DNA of 14,866 nt from the NCBI GenBank assembly GCA_001801495.1, contig MGXW01000104.1, positions 1 through 14,866 of the forward strand, read 5' to 3'. Positions within the stretch are counted from its first letter, which is position 1; each line of letters begins with the position of its first letter. Under the pieces are notes generated by a model. The model saw nothing but the letters and a program-made list of their open reading frames with translations, searched no databases and was not told the DNA's origin. The DNA comes from Gammaproteobacteria bacterium RIFCSPHIGHO2_12_FULL_37_34 (GTDB lineage Bacteria; Pseudomonadota; Gammaproteobacteria; DSM-16500). The translations under genes and the position numbers were made by a program. Shown here in pieces: positions 5,851 through 14,100 of this stretch.

Positions 5851-6387
5851 CTAAATTTGCCCAGGTGCCATTTCAAGGGGAACTATCGTATCCACCCCGG
5901 CTGGTAATAGCATAAAATCCATAAAAACCGCTGCTTTTTTACCGGAATTATAATTGACACCTTTCGTATTGGCTGGCATGGTAAAACAATGTCCGGCTTT
6001 CGTTATTTTTGGTTGATATCCCTCAAGATACAATGTTGTTTGTCCTTTAAGTACACATGTGGTAACCGGAAAATGATGATAGTGCACATATATTCTTAGT
6101 CCTGGTCCACGAGTTACCTTAGATACATAACGATGCATGCCATCAACCATTTGAGAGAGTATTATTTCATTGACTCCGCCAATCTTACCAGGTGGCACTT
6201 CTCCATTTATTTTGTTATCCCTGGACTGAGTAAAACTTTTTGGGGAGAGGAGCTCGTGTTCAGTCGAGTAAACCTTGAGATTATTTTGAACCGGCACCGG
6301 TATCGTGTTGTTGCTTTTCGCAAATACACCGTAATTAATAAAAATCGCTATGCCTGTAATCAATAAGTATTTGGTTGCTATTTTCAT
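5851..6387 (-). CDS. Secreted single-domain cupin protein
   Basis: The 178-aa protein starts with a classic Sec signal peptide (MKIATKYLLITGIAIFINYGVFA, probable cleavage after residue 23), so it should act in the periplasm or outside the cell. The cupin barrel is visible from about residue 75. Motif 1 is GLRIYVHYHHFPVTTCVLKG, with His102, His104 and His105. Motif 2 is around AGHCFTMPANTKGVNYNSG. The usual Glu of motif 1 and His of motif 2 are not in place (Thr/Cys and Gly/Asn instead), so the metal site is incomplete or rearranged and the reaction cannot be predicted. GGAG lies 5 bases before the ATG, and a good promoter lies upstream. It converges tail-to-tail with the ProC-like gene, 26 bases apart. 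Similar proteins are often annotated only as cupin-domain proteins. Confidence 0.8.
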   Translation of the reverse strand: MKIATKYLLITGIAIFINYGVFAKSNNTIPVPVQNNLKVYSTEHELLSPKSFTQSRDNKINGEVPPGKIGGVNEIILSQMVDGMHRYVSKVTRGPGLRIYVHYHHFPVTTCVLKGQTTLYLEGYQPKITKAGHCFTMPANTKGVNYNSGKKAAVFMDFMLLPAGVDTIVPLEMAPGQI

Positions 6388-6423
6388 ACCCTCTCCATAG
6401 GTCAGAATTTTCTATCATTTGAT

Positions 6424-6453
6424 ATTATAATCTAACCTTCACCTTTTTGTCAG
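6424..6453 (-). promoter_or_regulatory. Sigma70-type promoter of the cupin gene
   Basis: On the minus strand, CTGACA (plus-strand 6448-6453, one mismatch to TTGACA) and a perfect TATAAT (6424-6429) are separated by 18 bases. The -10 box lies 36 bases upstream of the cupin start. It is the best promoter match I see in the window. Confidence 0.7.
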
Positions 6454-6537
6454 ACTGTGAGAGCATAAAAAAGTGGGGGGCTTATCTTGAACAAACTCAT
6501 CCCTTCATTGCCATCTATCTTAGCTAAAGACATTATT

Positions 6538-6600
6538 TGTTAGCGTTAATCGGGTACCTAAATGACCCCACGGATTTTTATGGTCTCAAAATTAGCTTTT
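6538..6600. mobile_element. Possible solitary end of an IS21-family insertion sequence
   Basis: The stretch begins TGTTAGCGTTAATCGGGTAC and continues with CTAAATGACCCC and TCTCAAAATTAGC. This resembles the TGT-start and repeated 'AAAATtGACCCC' blocks at the ends of IS21-type elements. No transposase (IstA/IstB) is present in the window, so it would be only a remnant. The resemblance is from memory of such ends and needs a database check. It directly precedes the operator of the toxin-antitoxin pair. Confidence 0.35.
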
Positions 6601-6611
6601 CTGGCATAGAA

Positions 6612-6632
6612 GTGCTATCATTATGATAGCAC
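6612..6632 (+). promoter_or_regulatory. Palindromic operator of the FitAB/VapBC-type pair
   Basis: GTGCTATCAT and ATGATAGCAC are perfect inverted arms around a single central T, 27 bases ahead of the antitoxin start. The palindrome includes a -10-like TATGAT (6622-6627), so a bound repressor would block transcription directly. No good -35 is visible. The half-site TGCTATCA is, as I recall, the same as that bound by gonococcal FitA, although there the two halves are 12 bases apart and here 3. Confidence 0.7.
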
Positions 6633-6658
6633 ACTATTTTGATTTTTTGGGGGAAATT

Positions 6659-6889
6659 ATGGCAGAACTACTAATCCGAAACGTAGAGTTAAAAGTCATT
6701 AAGCGGTTAAAATTGCGTGCTAAACTACATCACAGATCATTACAGGGTGAATTAAAATACATTGTTGAAGCAGCTACTAAAATGTCAATTGAAGAAGCGA
6801 GAAAAGCGAGTGATACGTGGCATAAACGTTTGTCAGGTCATTCATTCAGCGACAGCTCGAAACTTATTCGAGAGGATAGGAATCGTTGA
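6659..6889 (+). CDS. FitA/VapB-type antitoxin (ribbon-helix-helix)
   Basis: The 76-aa protein opens with MAELLIRNVELKVIKRLKLR, a strand then helix typical of FitA-like ribbon-helix-helix antitoxins, followed by AKLHHRSLQGELKYIVEAA as the second helix. The C-terminal half (EEARKASDTWHKRLSGHSFS onward, ending in Arg-rich REDRNR) is the region that in this family enters the toxin's active site and neutralises it. ATG 6659 is chosen because GGGGGAA lies 4-5 bases upstream. An in-frame ATG at 6623 lies inside the operator and has no binding site. The stop overlaps the toxin's TTG start (TTGA), giving tight translational coupling. It should both inhibit the PIN toxin and, as a complex with it, repress the palindromic operator just upstream. 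Confidence 0.88.
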   Translation: MAELLIRNVELKVIKRLKLRAKLHHRSLQGELKYIVEAATKMSIEEARKASDTWHKRLSGHSFSDSSKLIREDRNR

Positions 6890-7317
6890 AAACTATAGTG
6901 GTAGATGCGAGTGTTGCTATTAAATGGTTTATTCCAGAAATACACGCTATAGATGCTTCGCGCTTATTACAAAAAAAATTGCGGTTTATAGCACCTGACC
7001 TCATTTTTTCAGAAGTTGGTAATATTCTGTGGAAAAAAAACCGCTCGAAAGAATTAACACTTGAGATTGCAACTGAAATTCTAAATGATTTCAAAAAACT
7101 GCCTATTGATATCCATGAAAGTGAGCCCTTACTCGATGCAGCATGGCAAATCGCTACAACACATCAATGTACTGTTTACGATAGCCTATATGTAGCTTTG
7201 GCAAAAATTGAAAAATGTGTGTTAGTGACCGCAGATCAAGCCCTCCATCATGCCTTAAAGACTACACCTTTAGCTCGCACGTTGCTTTGGATAGAAGATA
7301 TAAAAAACATTGCCTAA
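6886..7317 (+). CDS. PIN-domain ribonuclease toxin (FitB/VapC type)
   Basis: The 143-aa protein is a complete PIN domain of normal length. The four acidic metal-binding residues are all present: Asp7 in IVVDASVAIKWF, Glu43 in DLIFSEVGNILWKK, Asp99 in CTVYDSLYVALA and Asp117 in LVTADQALH. In this family the toxin is a Mg-dependent ribonuclease that cuts specific structured RNAs such as tRNA or rRNA. The target here is unknown. Translation starts at TTG 6886, overlapping the antitoxin stop. AGAGGATAGG lies just before, and the rare start fits a toxin made in lower amounts. A perfect 14-bp hairpin begins 11 bases after the stop and probably ends the operon. Unlike the first toxin-antitoxin locus in the window, this one appears fully intact. 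Confidence 0.92.
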   Translation: MKTIVVDASVAIKWFIPEIHAIDASRLLQKKLRFIAPDLIFSEVGNILWKKNRSKELTLEIATEILNDFKKLPIDIHESEPLLDAAWQIATTHQCTVYDSLYVALAKIEKCVLVTADQALHHALKTTPLARTLLWIEDIKNIA

Positions 7318-7327
7318 AAAGCAGAAT

Positions 7328-7365
7328 GGTATTGTTGCATAAATCATATTCTATGCAACAATACC
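7328..7365 (+). terminator. Hairpin ending the toxin-antitoxin operon
   Basis: GGTATTGTTGCATA (7328-7341) and TATGCAACAATACC (7352-7365) are exact complements around a 10-base loop. Position immediately after the toxin stop favours a terminator. The tail is only weakly T-rich (TTAACTTCT), and the stem is AT-rich, so the efficiency is doubtful. It ends 25 bases before the ligase start, so it could also influence that gene's leader. Confidence 0.55.
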
Positions 7366-7390
7366 TTAACTTCTGATAAGATAATAATAT

Positions 7391-8929
7391 ATGGATAGAA
7401 ATATTCTCGCCAATCAATTACTAGAACATGCGCTAAAGAAAACACCCAAAAAAATAGCTGTCATTGATATGAATGGGTCTTATTCATATGAATTATTAGA
7501 AGAAAAATCAAATTTGCTTGCTGCTCATTTCCAACAAGCAAATTTGCGAAAAAAAAGAATCGCCGTCCTTCTTCCAAATAGTATTGAATTAATTTATATC
7601 TATCTTGCTTGTTTTAAATCTGGCGCAGTGCTTGTACCATTAGAATTTCGCGACGCCCCAGAAGAAACATTACATGTTTATCAAGATGCTATGCCTACAT
7701 GGCTGATCATACATGAAGATAAACTCGGAGAGTTAAAATTAGTAGACATTAAAAAGACAAGTATAGAAAAAATATTTATTGTAAGTAAAACTAATGTTAA
7801 AGATAAAGAAAATTTTTATGATTTATTTAGCGCTACAATGCCATTCCATACAATTGAATTCTTACCTACTGACTATACTTTTTTACTCTATACTTCTGGA
7901 TCAACTGGTTTGCCAAAAGGTGTTATTTATACTTATGCTAGTACTGCCGCAATGATCAATAGTGTTTTAGATGCCCTACCATCGATCTCAGCAGACTCAA
8001 CCTTTGTAATTCATGATTCTAATAGTCATATAGATGGGTTACTTGAAGTGCTACCACAACTCTATGCTGGTGGAACAGTTGTATTAAGAAAAAACTTTGA
8101 TGTTGAAGATTTTTATCAAAGCTTAAGAACATATCGTCCTCATTTGATCGGCGCACATATTAATCATTTGTGGCAAATAATTACATATCCTCATTTGCAA
8201 AAGGATGACTTCCGCTCTGTTTCACAGATATTTACAGGAGGCGATGAATTACCATTGCAATTGCAACAAGCATTCATTGATAAAACTGGATTATTTATTC
8301 AAGTTGGCTACGGTATGACCGAGTCAATTTGGTTAACTATTACACATGAACCCTACTTACAACAACGCGGTGCAATGGGTAAACCTGTTAATGACCAGAT
8401 TAAATTACGCTTAGTTGATCAGTCAGGCAATGAAGTAGTGCCGGGTAAAATTGGTGAAATCTGGGTAAATGCACCTATGAATACGCTCGGCTATTGGAAT
8501 AATCCAACAGCCACTTTAGCTGCATTTGAAAAAGAATGGTTTAAAACGGGTGATAGTGCATATCAAGATACTAATGATAACTATTGGTTTGTGGGGCGTA
8601 TCAAGCAAATTATAGAAAGAAATAGCGAAAACATTACACCATATGAAATTGAACAAGCTATTTGTCGTCATCCTGCTGTAAGTGCAACGGGTGTGATTGG
8701 TGTACCTGATCCAAATGAAGGACAAGTTCCAGTAGCTTTTGTCATTTTAAAACAAGAAAAATATCTAACAGAAGATGAATTAAAAAAATTCTTAAAAACC
8801 CAGATTGCTGACTATAAAATTCCAAAAGCCATTTATTTTATAGAATCATTACCACTTACAAAAAGTAATAAATTAAATCGTGAAGCATTAAGTACTTTGT
8901 ACCAAAAGATAACAGATGAGCGTATGTAA
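7391..8929 (+). CDS. ANL-superfamily acyl/aryl-CoA ligase (AMP-dependent synthetase)
   Basis: The 512-aa protein carries all landmarks of the adenylate-forming family. The P-loop-like YTSGSTGLPKGV is at 167-178 and YGMTES at 307-312. WFKTGD with Asp388 binds the AMP ribose. The hinge region is GRIKQIIERNSENITPYEIE from 402, and PLTKSNKLNRE carries the catalytic Lys494. The reaction would be carboxylate plus ATP to acyl-AMP, then transfer to coenzyme A (or a carrier protein). The substrate is not evident. The length and the 'ENITPYEIE' hinge fit cytosolic carboxylate-CoA ligases such as fatty-acid or carnitine-CoA types better than peptide synthetase modules, since no carrier domain is attached. 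No strong ribosome binding site precedes the ATG. It stands alone: flanking genes offer no metabolic context. Low GC matches the background. Confidence 0.9.
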   Translation: MDRNILANQLLEHALKKTPKKIAVIDMNGSYSYELLEEKSNLLAAHFQQANLRKKRIAVLLPNSIELIYIYLACFKSGAVLVPLEFRDAPEETLHVYQDAMPTWLIIHEDKLGELKLVDIKKTSIEKIFIVSKTNVKDKENFYDLFSATMPFHTIEFLPTDYTFLLYTSGSTGLPKGVIYTYASTAAMINSVLDALPSISADSTFVIHDSNSHIDGLLEVLPQLYAGGTVVLRKNFDVEDFYQSLRTYRPHLIGAHINHLWQIITYPHLQKDDFRSVSQIFTGGDELPLQLQQAFIDKTGLFIQVGYGMTESIWLTITHEPYLQQRGAMGKPVNDQIKLRLVDQSGNEVVPGKIGEIWVNAPMNTLGYWNNPTATLAAFEKEWFKTGDSAYQDTNDNYWFVGRIKQIIERNSENITPYEIEQAICRHPAVSATGVIGVPDPNEGQVPVAFVILKQEKYLTEDELKKFLKTQIADYKIPKAIYFIESLPLTKSNKLNREALSTLYQKITDERM

Positions 8930-8971
8930 AGTAGTACAATTTTAAATCAATATTAGAAATAAATTACAAAT

Positions 8972-9011
8972 AATAGTCAATGTCTCACATAGATTGCATC
9001 TATTGGCTATT
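8972..9011 (+). terminator. Weak hairpin after the ligase gene
   Basis: AATAGTCAAT (8972-8981) pairs with ATTGGCTATT (9002-9011) through ten pairs including one G-U, and the loop contains a further AGAT/ATCT pair. A short pyrimidine-rich tail (CTCTT) follows. It lies 42 bases after the stop, so it is a plausible but weak terminator. No gene is seen in the gap from 8930 to 9146. Confidence 0.4.
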
Positions 9012-9146
9012 CTCTTATATCAACAAAATAGAAACAATACCGCCTATTTAAAAAAATCTTCTCCATTCTAAAGTGTGGAAATAGGTTACGAATAAAAATA
9101 GTAGCGCTTTTGAGTGCTGTTAACTAAAGCATGAAGGAAACTTAGT

Positions 9147-11108
9147 ATGCAAGATCGGAATAAAACTTTGGAATCCATTGGATTGCAAGAAAAAAGCAAA
9201 TCAAGCATTCATAATCAACAACAAGAGATTTTACTAGTAGCAATCAATAATTATCTTAGGTGGCGCCACAATAAAAGCGTGCCTGACGATCGTGGGTACA
9301 CTGTCAAAGCTTTTACTTGGCTTCGTCATTATACAGCCTTTGGAGAAAATCGCGCAATTAATCTAAAGAATGCTCTTTCTTCACTTCGTATGCCTAACCC
9401 CATTCAGTTACTTCAAAACCATTTTAAAAAACATTCAAAAATTAACAATCATTCTCTTGACACGTATTTACTAGAAAGCATATTAAAGAATAAGCACTTA
9501 TTTTTAATTCCCTCTCAATTCAATAGTTTGAATACAATCAGTTTACGCATAGAAGTACGTAAAATTATCCTGAAGCAAAAAATCCATGCCCCTGCAGAAT
9601 ATGCCTATATGATTGCTATATCGTACCACAATGATACTAGTGTTAAAGATCATCTACAAAAAGCATGTGACTATTACGCATTGGCAGTACGGCATGATCA
9701 TGTTGCATCACGCGAAGCATTAAACATATTAGCCACTGCTGGTAATAGTGAAGCTCAATATGTCCTTGGAGTTGAATATTATCGTAAAAATGAATTTAAT
9801 GAAGCAATCAATTGGTGTATGCATGCAGCTGAACAGGGGAATCCTAAAGCAATTGCTTATTTATTAGAAGCCAAATTAAGTGTTGAACATTATTTAATGA
9901 TAGCCAGGAAGTATGAACAAGGAGATGGTTTTAAAAAAAATATAATTTCTGCCATTACTTTTTATGAAAAAGCGAGCGCTTTAAATAGCAAAGACGCAGC
10001 ATTTCGCTTAGGTCAATTAAGTCAAGAATGTGACAAAAACGATCAGAAAGCATTTTACTATTATTTAATAGCAGCCAAACAAAAAGATGAAACCGCATTA
10101 GAAATCATGATAAAAATTGCGGAGCATTATAATGATGATAAATTACGGTTTGTATTAGCCCAACTTTACCTAGATGTTTTTGGTGATCACTCATTCGCAT
10201 TAGCCTATTTTAAGAAATTAGCCGATAGGCAATGCAAAGATGCCATAAACCAGTTAAATGCTCTTAGCAAAAAAAATCCAAAATATGCTTATATAATCGC
10301 AAAATTATACGAAGATGATCCTGGTGTTGATCATCACCTACAAAAAGCGTGTGTTTATTATTCGCTTAAAGTACAAGGTGAGCTTGATGTATCAGTCAAA
10401 GAGTCAACGAAAAAGCAACTAAATAATATTTTAAATTCAGAACAAATAACCGCAAAAGAACTAACTAACATGGGCAAAATGTATCACGAAGCCAGCGGTG
10501 GAATAACAAAAGATTATGCAATGGCAAAACAGTGTTTTGAAAAAGCCTGTGAAAAGGGTTGTGAAATGGCTCATTATAATCTTGGGTTAATGTACCAACG
10601 TGCTCACGGAGTTGAAAAAAATATTATTACAGCAATACGCTATTATCAACTAGCCGATAACAAAGGGTATGGTTTAGCAAAAAAATTAATAGATGATCTT
10701 TTAAACTCCAATGAGATAAGACCGAATGAACTGAATATCATTGCTTCGATGTATTACAGTGGCAGTGATGGAATGCCTAAAAACTATTCACGGGCACTTA
10801 TGTTTTACCAGAGAGCAAGTCACCTTGGAGATAAATCAGCTGCTTTATGTTTGGGTCAAATTTATCAAATTGAACATGACGGTATTCAAAAAAATATAAA
10901 TCTTGCTTTTCAAGCTTATCTACAAGCAGCAAAACTGGGTGATCACGAAGCTTTGATCCCATTAGAAAGATTAGGAGATGAGCTCAGTGCGGAAAATCAA
11001 TTAGCGCTCAGTCAACTGTATGGATCGTTTTTTAAAAATAAAGAAAAAGAAAATTATTGGCAGATGAAAGCAACAGAAGTAACACGATTCAAAACAAAAA
11101 TTAAATAA
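9147..11108 (+). CDS. Sel1-like repeat protein (653 aa)
   Basis: A soluble alpha-helical solenoid without signal peptide or membrane helices. The first 145 residues are unrecognised. From about residue 149 the chain shows successive Sel1/TPR-like helix pairs with the family spacing 'A-LG-Y--G-GV-K---A--YY--A---G---A'. Clear copies include AQYVLGVEYYRKNEFNEAIN (about 203), KYEQGDGFKKNIISAITFYE (about 255), AHYNLGLMYQRAHGVEKNII followed by AIRYYQLADNKGYG (about 475-510), and MYYSGSDGMPKNYSRALMFY with QRASHLGDKSAALCLGQIYQ (about 535-575). Others are degenerate. Such repeats mediate protein-protein contacts, and several Legionella and Coxiella members affect host trafficking. AAGGAAAC precedes the ATG at 9147 by about 7 bases. 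The next gene starts 16 bases after the stop, so the two are almost certainly one operon. The function and partner are unknown; a direct interaction with the J-domain protein is a reasonable inference. Confidence 0.88.
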   Translation: MQDRNKTLESIGLQEKSKSSIHNQQQEILLVAINNYLRWRHNKSVPDDRGYTVKAFTWLRHYTAFGENRAINLKNALSSLRMPNPIQLLQNHFKKHSKINNHSLDTYLLESILKNKHLFLIPSQFNSLNTISLRIEVRKIILKQKIHAPAEYAYMIAISYHNDTSVKDHLQKACDYYALAVRHDHVASREALNILATAGNSEAQYVLGVEYYRKNEFNEAINWCMHAAEQGNPKAIAYLLEAKLSVEHYLMIARKYEQGDGFKKNIISAITFYEKASALNSKDAAFRLGQLSQECDKNDQKAFYYYLIAAKQKDETALEIMIKIAEHYNDDKLRFVLAQLYLDVFGDHSFALAYFKKLADRQCKDAINQLNALSKKNPKYAYIIAKLYEDDPGVDHHLQKACVYYSLKVQGELDVSVKESTKKQLNNILNSEQITAKELTNMGKMYHEASGGITKDYAMAKQCFEKACEKGCEMAHYNLGLMYQRAHGVEKNIITAIRYYQLADNKGYGLAKKLIDDLLNSNEIRPNELNIIASMYYSGSDGMPKNYSRALMFYQRASHLGDKSAALCLGQIYQIEHDGIQKNINLAFQAYLQAAKLGDHEALIPLERLGDELSAENQLALSQLYGSFFKNKEKENYWQMKATEVTRFKTKIK

Positions 11109-11124
11109 ATAGGATTTAAATACC

Positions 11125-14100
11125 ATGAAAGATTTATATCAAGCACTTGGCATAACACAAGAAGCATCACCGCAGGACATAAAAAAAGCATACAGAAAGC
11201 TAGCATTGCATTCTCATCCTGATAGAGGTGGTAATGCGGAAATAATGGTGTTAATTAACGATGCTTATGAAACACTATCTGATCCAGAAAAACGGCGCAA
11301 TTTTGATGCTAATTGGGATGTTTTTCAACAAGCAAATATTGATGCTGAGCCTGATGCAACTGATGGATATCTCCAAGCAGGCCCTACTCTTCCTTATTCG
11401 CAAGTCTTTAAAGAGGAACATAATGTATTAGTGCATCAATACAAACAAGCCCCACTCGCAAAAAACTTAGAGGACCACAATCAATTATTTGAATCTGGTA
11501 TTTACCACTTTAAAGAGCAAGGCGCAGCTGGTGGGAAATATCACGATATTTTTTCATTTATTCGTGCCAAAACAAAAGATGCTACTAAAAATAAATTATC
11601 AACACCACCAACATTATTCGCACCACCACAACAACTCACTCCGATTACTGCTGTCAAGTTGTTTACGGATTTCTTATTGGGCAATTATTTTGGTTTAGAA
11701 TTAAAAAAATTAAGTGGATACCTATCTTTCGAAATTTTGAAAATAAAGTCAGAGAATTGTTATTCTTCTGAAATATTACTTTACGAAGGGATGTTTGAGA
11801 TTGTTTTAATAACAGAAAAAACACCTGTTCAGTTAGATGATCTTATGATTGCACTTAAAAAAATAACAGATTATGCAAAATGCGCACCAACTCTAATATT
11901 GTCTGCTATTATTCCTTTATTCTACAACAAATTTTTCCGAAATCTATACGCCTATGCACTGACTTTATACTGGCGTTCAAGCAAAAATTTGTTCGCTTCA
12001 GAAAATTTAAAACAATTTGATGGACAGGAAGAAGCAAAAGAACTTTTCAATGTGTTGAAACAACGATTATCCAGCAACTCTCAAAATGAGAATTTATCTA
12101 GTTTAATTCAATATGTTAAATTACTTTATCATTTTGAGAAAGACTTACATCAATCAAGCCCTTCAGAAAAAACAGCAGATGATTATAGAAACGATGCATT
12201 TCATTTTTTAGATTGGATTCCAATTTTTATCGATCAAAGCAGCAGACAAATTCTTGTTAATATTTTTTTACAAATCGGTATAAAATTTCAACAAGCGGCT
12301 AGATTAGAAACTCGGCCTACTATTAAAATGGCTGATGAAAGATTAGCATTAAAAATGTATTTAACAGCAGTAGGGATTGGATATCATTCAACGCCTGATA
12401 TAGAAATATATGCTAACACGCAAGTATTGAAATACATTTCTTCTTTTGAATTCCATGATTCAATGCTAGATGAAATTGTCCCTGCTTTGAAACAGCGCAC
12501 TTTGATTATTGTTGATGTATTTCCATTTTTTGAAAGCCATCAATCAAATGTCGCTTTTTTGAGACAAGAATCTAAAATGATACATTTAATGCGTCATTTG
12601 TTAAATACGATGATTGAAACTTATGAATATAATAAATCTCATTCAGATGGCATTTTGATAGATCATTCCAGTATAACAATCTTATATCAAGCCTATGAAG
12701 CATGTTTAAAAAATTGGTATCAGGAAGAGTATGATCCGGATGTTGAAAAAAAATTCCGTTTAGATTTAATGGATGAATTATTATTTGATAATGCTTGGAC
12801 ATTTTTAGATGTCGAACAACGGATTGATTCCCCATGGATTATGGTTGATAGAGATAAAGAAGGGTGGATGAAGCCATCCAGATCCTTACCTTATACTGAA
12901 GAGAAAAAATATGTTAAATACCGGGCAATCAATGGAGCAGAAGTTAATCATAAAACAGGGGGAATTAATTTTTTTATGGTGCCGTGGACGCAAGATCGTC
13001 CAATTTATGAAAAAACATTTACTCTTTTTGATGTGCAGGAAATGGTAGAAAAAAACCTTGGGGGAGCAATTTTTAGCTTAGATCCTGTTGATCCACAAAA
13101 ACCTTATCATCCCTTTAATTTAATGCGATTTTCTCCTTCTCAACTCTGTGAAAGTGAACTATTAAATACAATGTTATTAACAGATTATGTATTAAAGTTT
13201 TTAACAACGAATCAAGAAGTACAAGGCCAGTATCCTTTCGACCAAAGACCGGTTGCTCCTATGATTCAACACTTACCGGAGTATTTGCGTAAAATCATTG
13301 ATGATTTTCAAAATGAACAACATTTTGGATCGCTACACCGATTTTGGATTGAAGCAGAAGAACTCGATATATCGTTATCTGATGTAGAGATAAAAAATGA
13401 TGACATTACAAGAATCGGCCTTGGCAACTTAAAAATGATTGTAAAGAAACATAGAATGGAAAGAGATATACATGGGGAACTAAAAGATGTTGGAAATGAA
13501 GATGAAGGTTGGCCAATTTATGTTTTAACTCCAGAGCAAATGCACGAATTAGAACGAGGGAAAAGGGTTATCGATGGTCACGCCATGATTTTTATCTATG
13601 CTGAGACCAAACTGTTTTATTGGGAAAATAACGCAGTTCTTCATGCTCATGCCCCAAAAGATTTTCGTGAGACACTCATTAGATTATATTTACAGCCGAG
13701 AGATTCAAATGGGAAAATAGCGCAAAATACAAAAAACATGCCATTACTGTATAGGACGACAAAAAAAATGGCACTCCAATCTGAAATATCTCATCGTTAT
13801 TCTCCTGAATTTATTTTCGCGCATGAATTTACAACTCACTATGATGAATTCGCCCAATATTTACCCGAATTTGGACGATTGAAAGAACTCAGTAAAATAT
13901 GCACTTTAGTTCGGCTTTTAAATGGTATGCGTCAATCGAATGAAGAAGAATTACAGGCGCTAAATTATTTGCTGAATTCTTCTGTTACATCTCCGCCCGA
14001 TACCGATATTTATCGACAATATCAACAAAGTTATCAAAAAACTTGCGAAAATATTACGTCCGTATTTCAAGATTTAAGACAAGATCTTGCTTCTTCGGTA

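Noticed and set aside
6623..6658. Upstream ATG of the FitA-type antitoxin
   Set aside because: It lies inside the operator palindrome and has no binding site; the GGGGGAA before 6659 and family N-terminus support the later start.
11125..11307. Housekeeping DnaJ or CbpA
   Set aside because: Only the J domain matches; the Gly/Phe region, zinc finger and client-binding domains are missing and the protein is at least three times too long.
12572..12835. Minus-strand 87-aa frame, and a plus-strand frame at 11489-11698
   Set aside because: Both are shadows within the continuous J-domain gene, which explains the coding signal.
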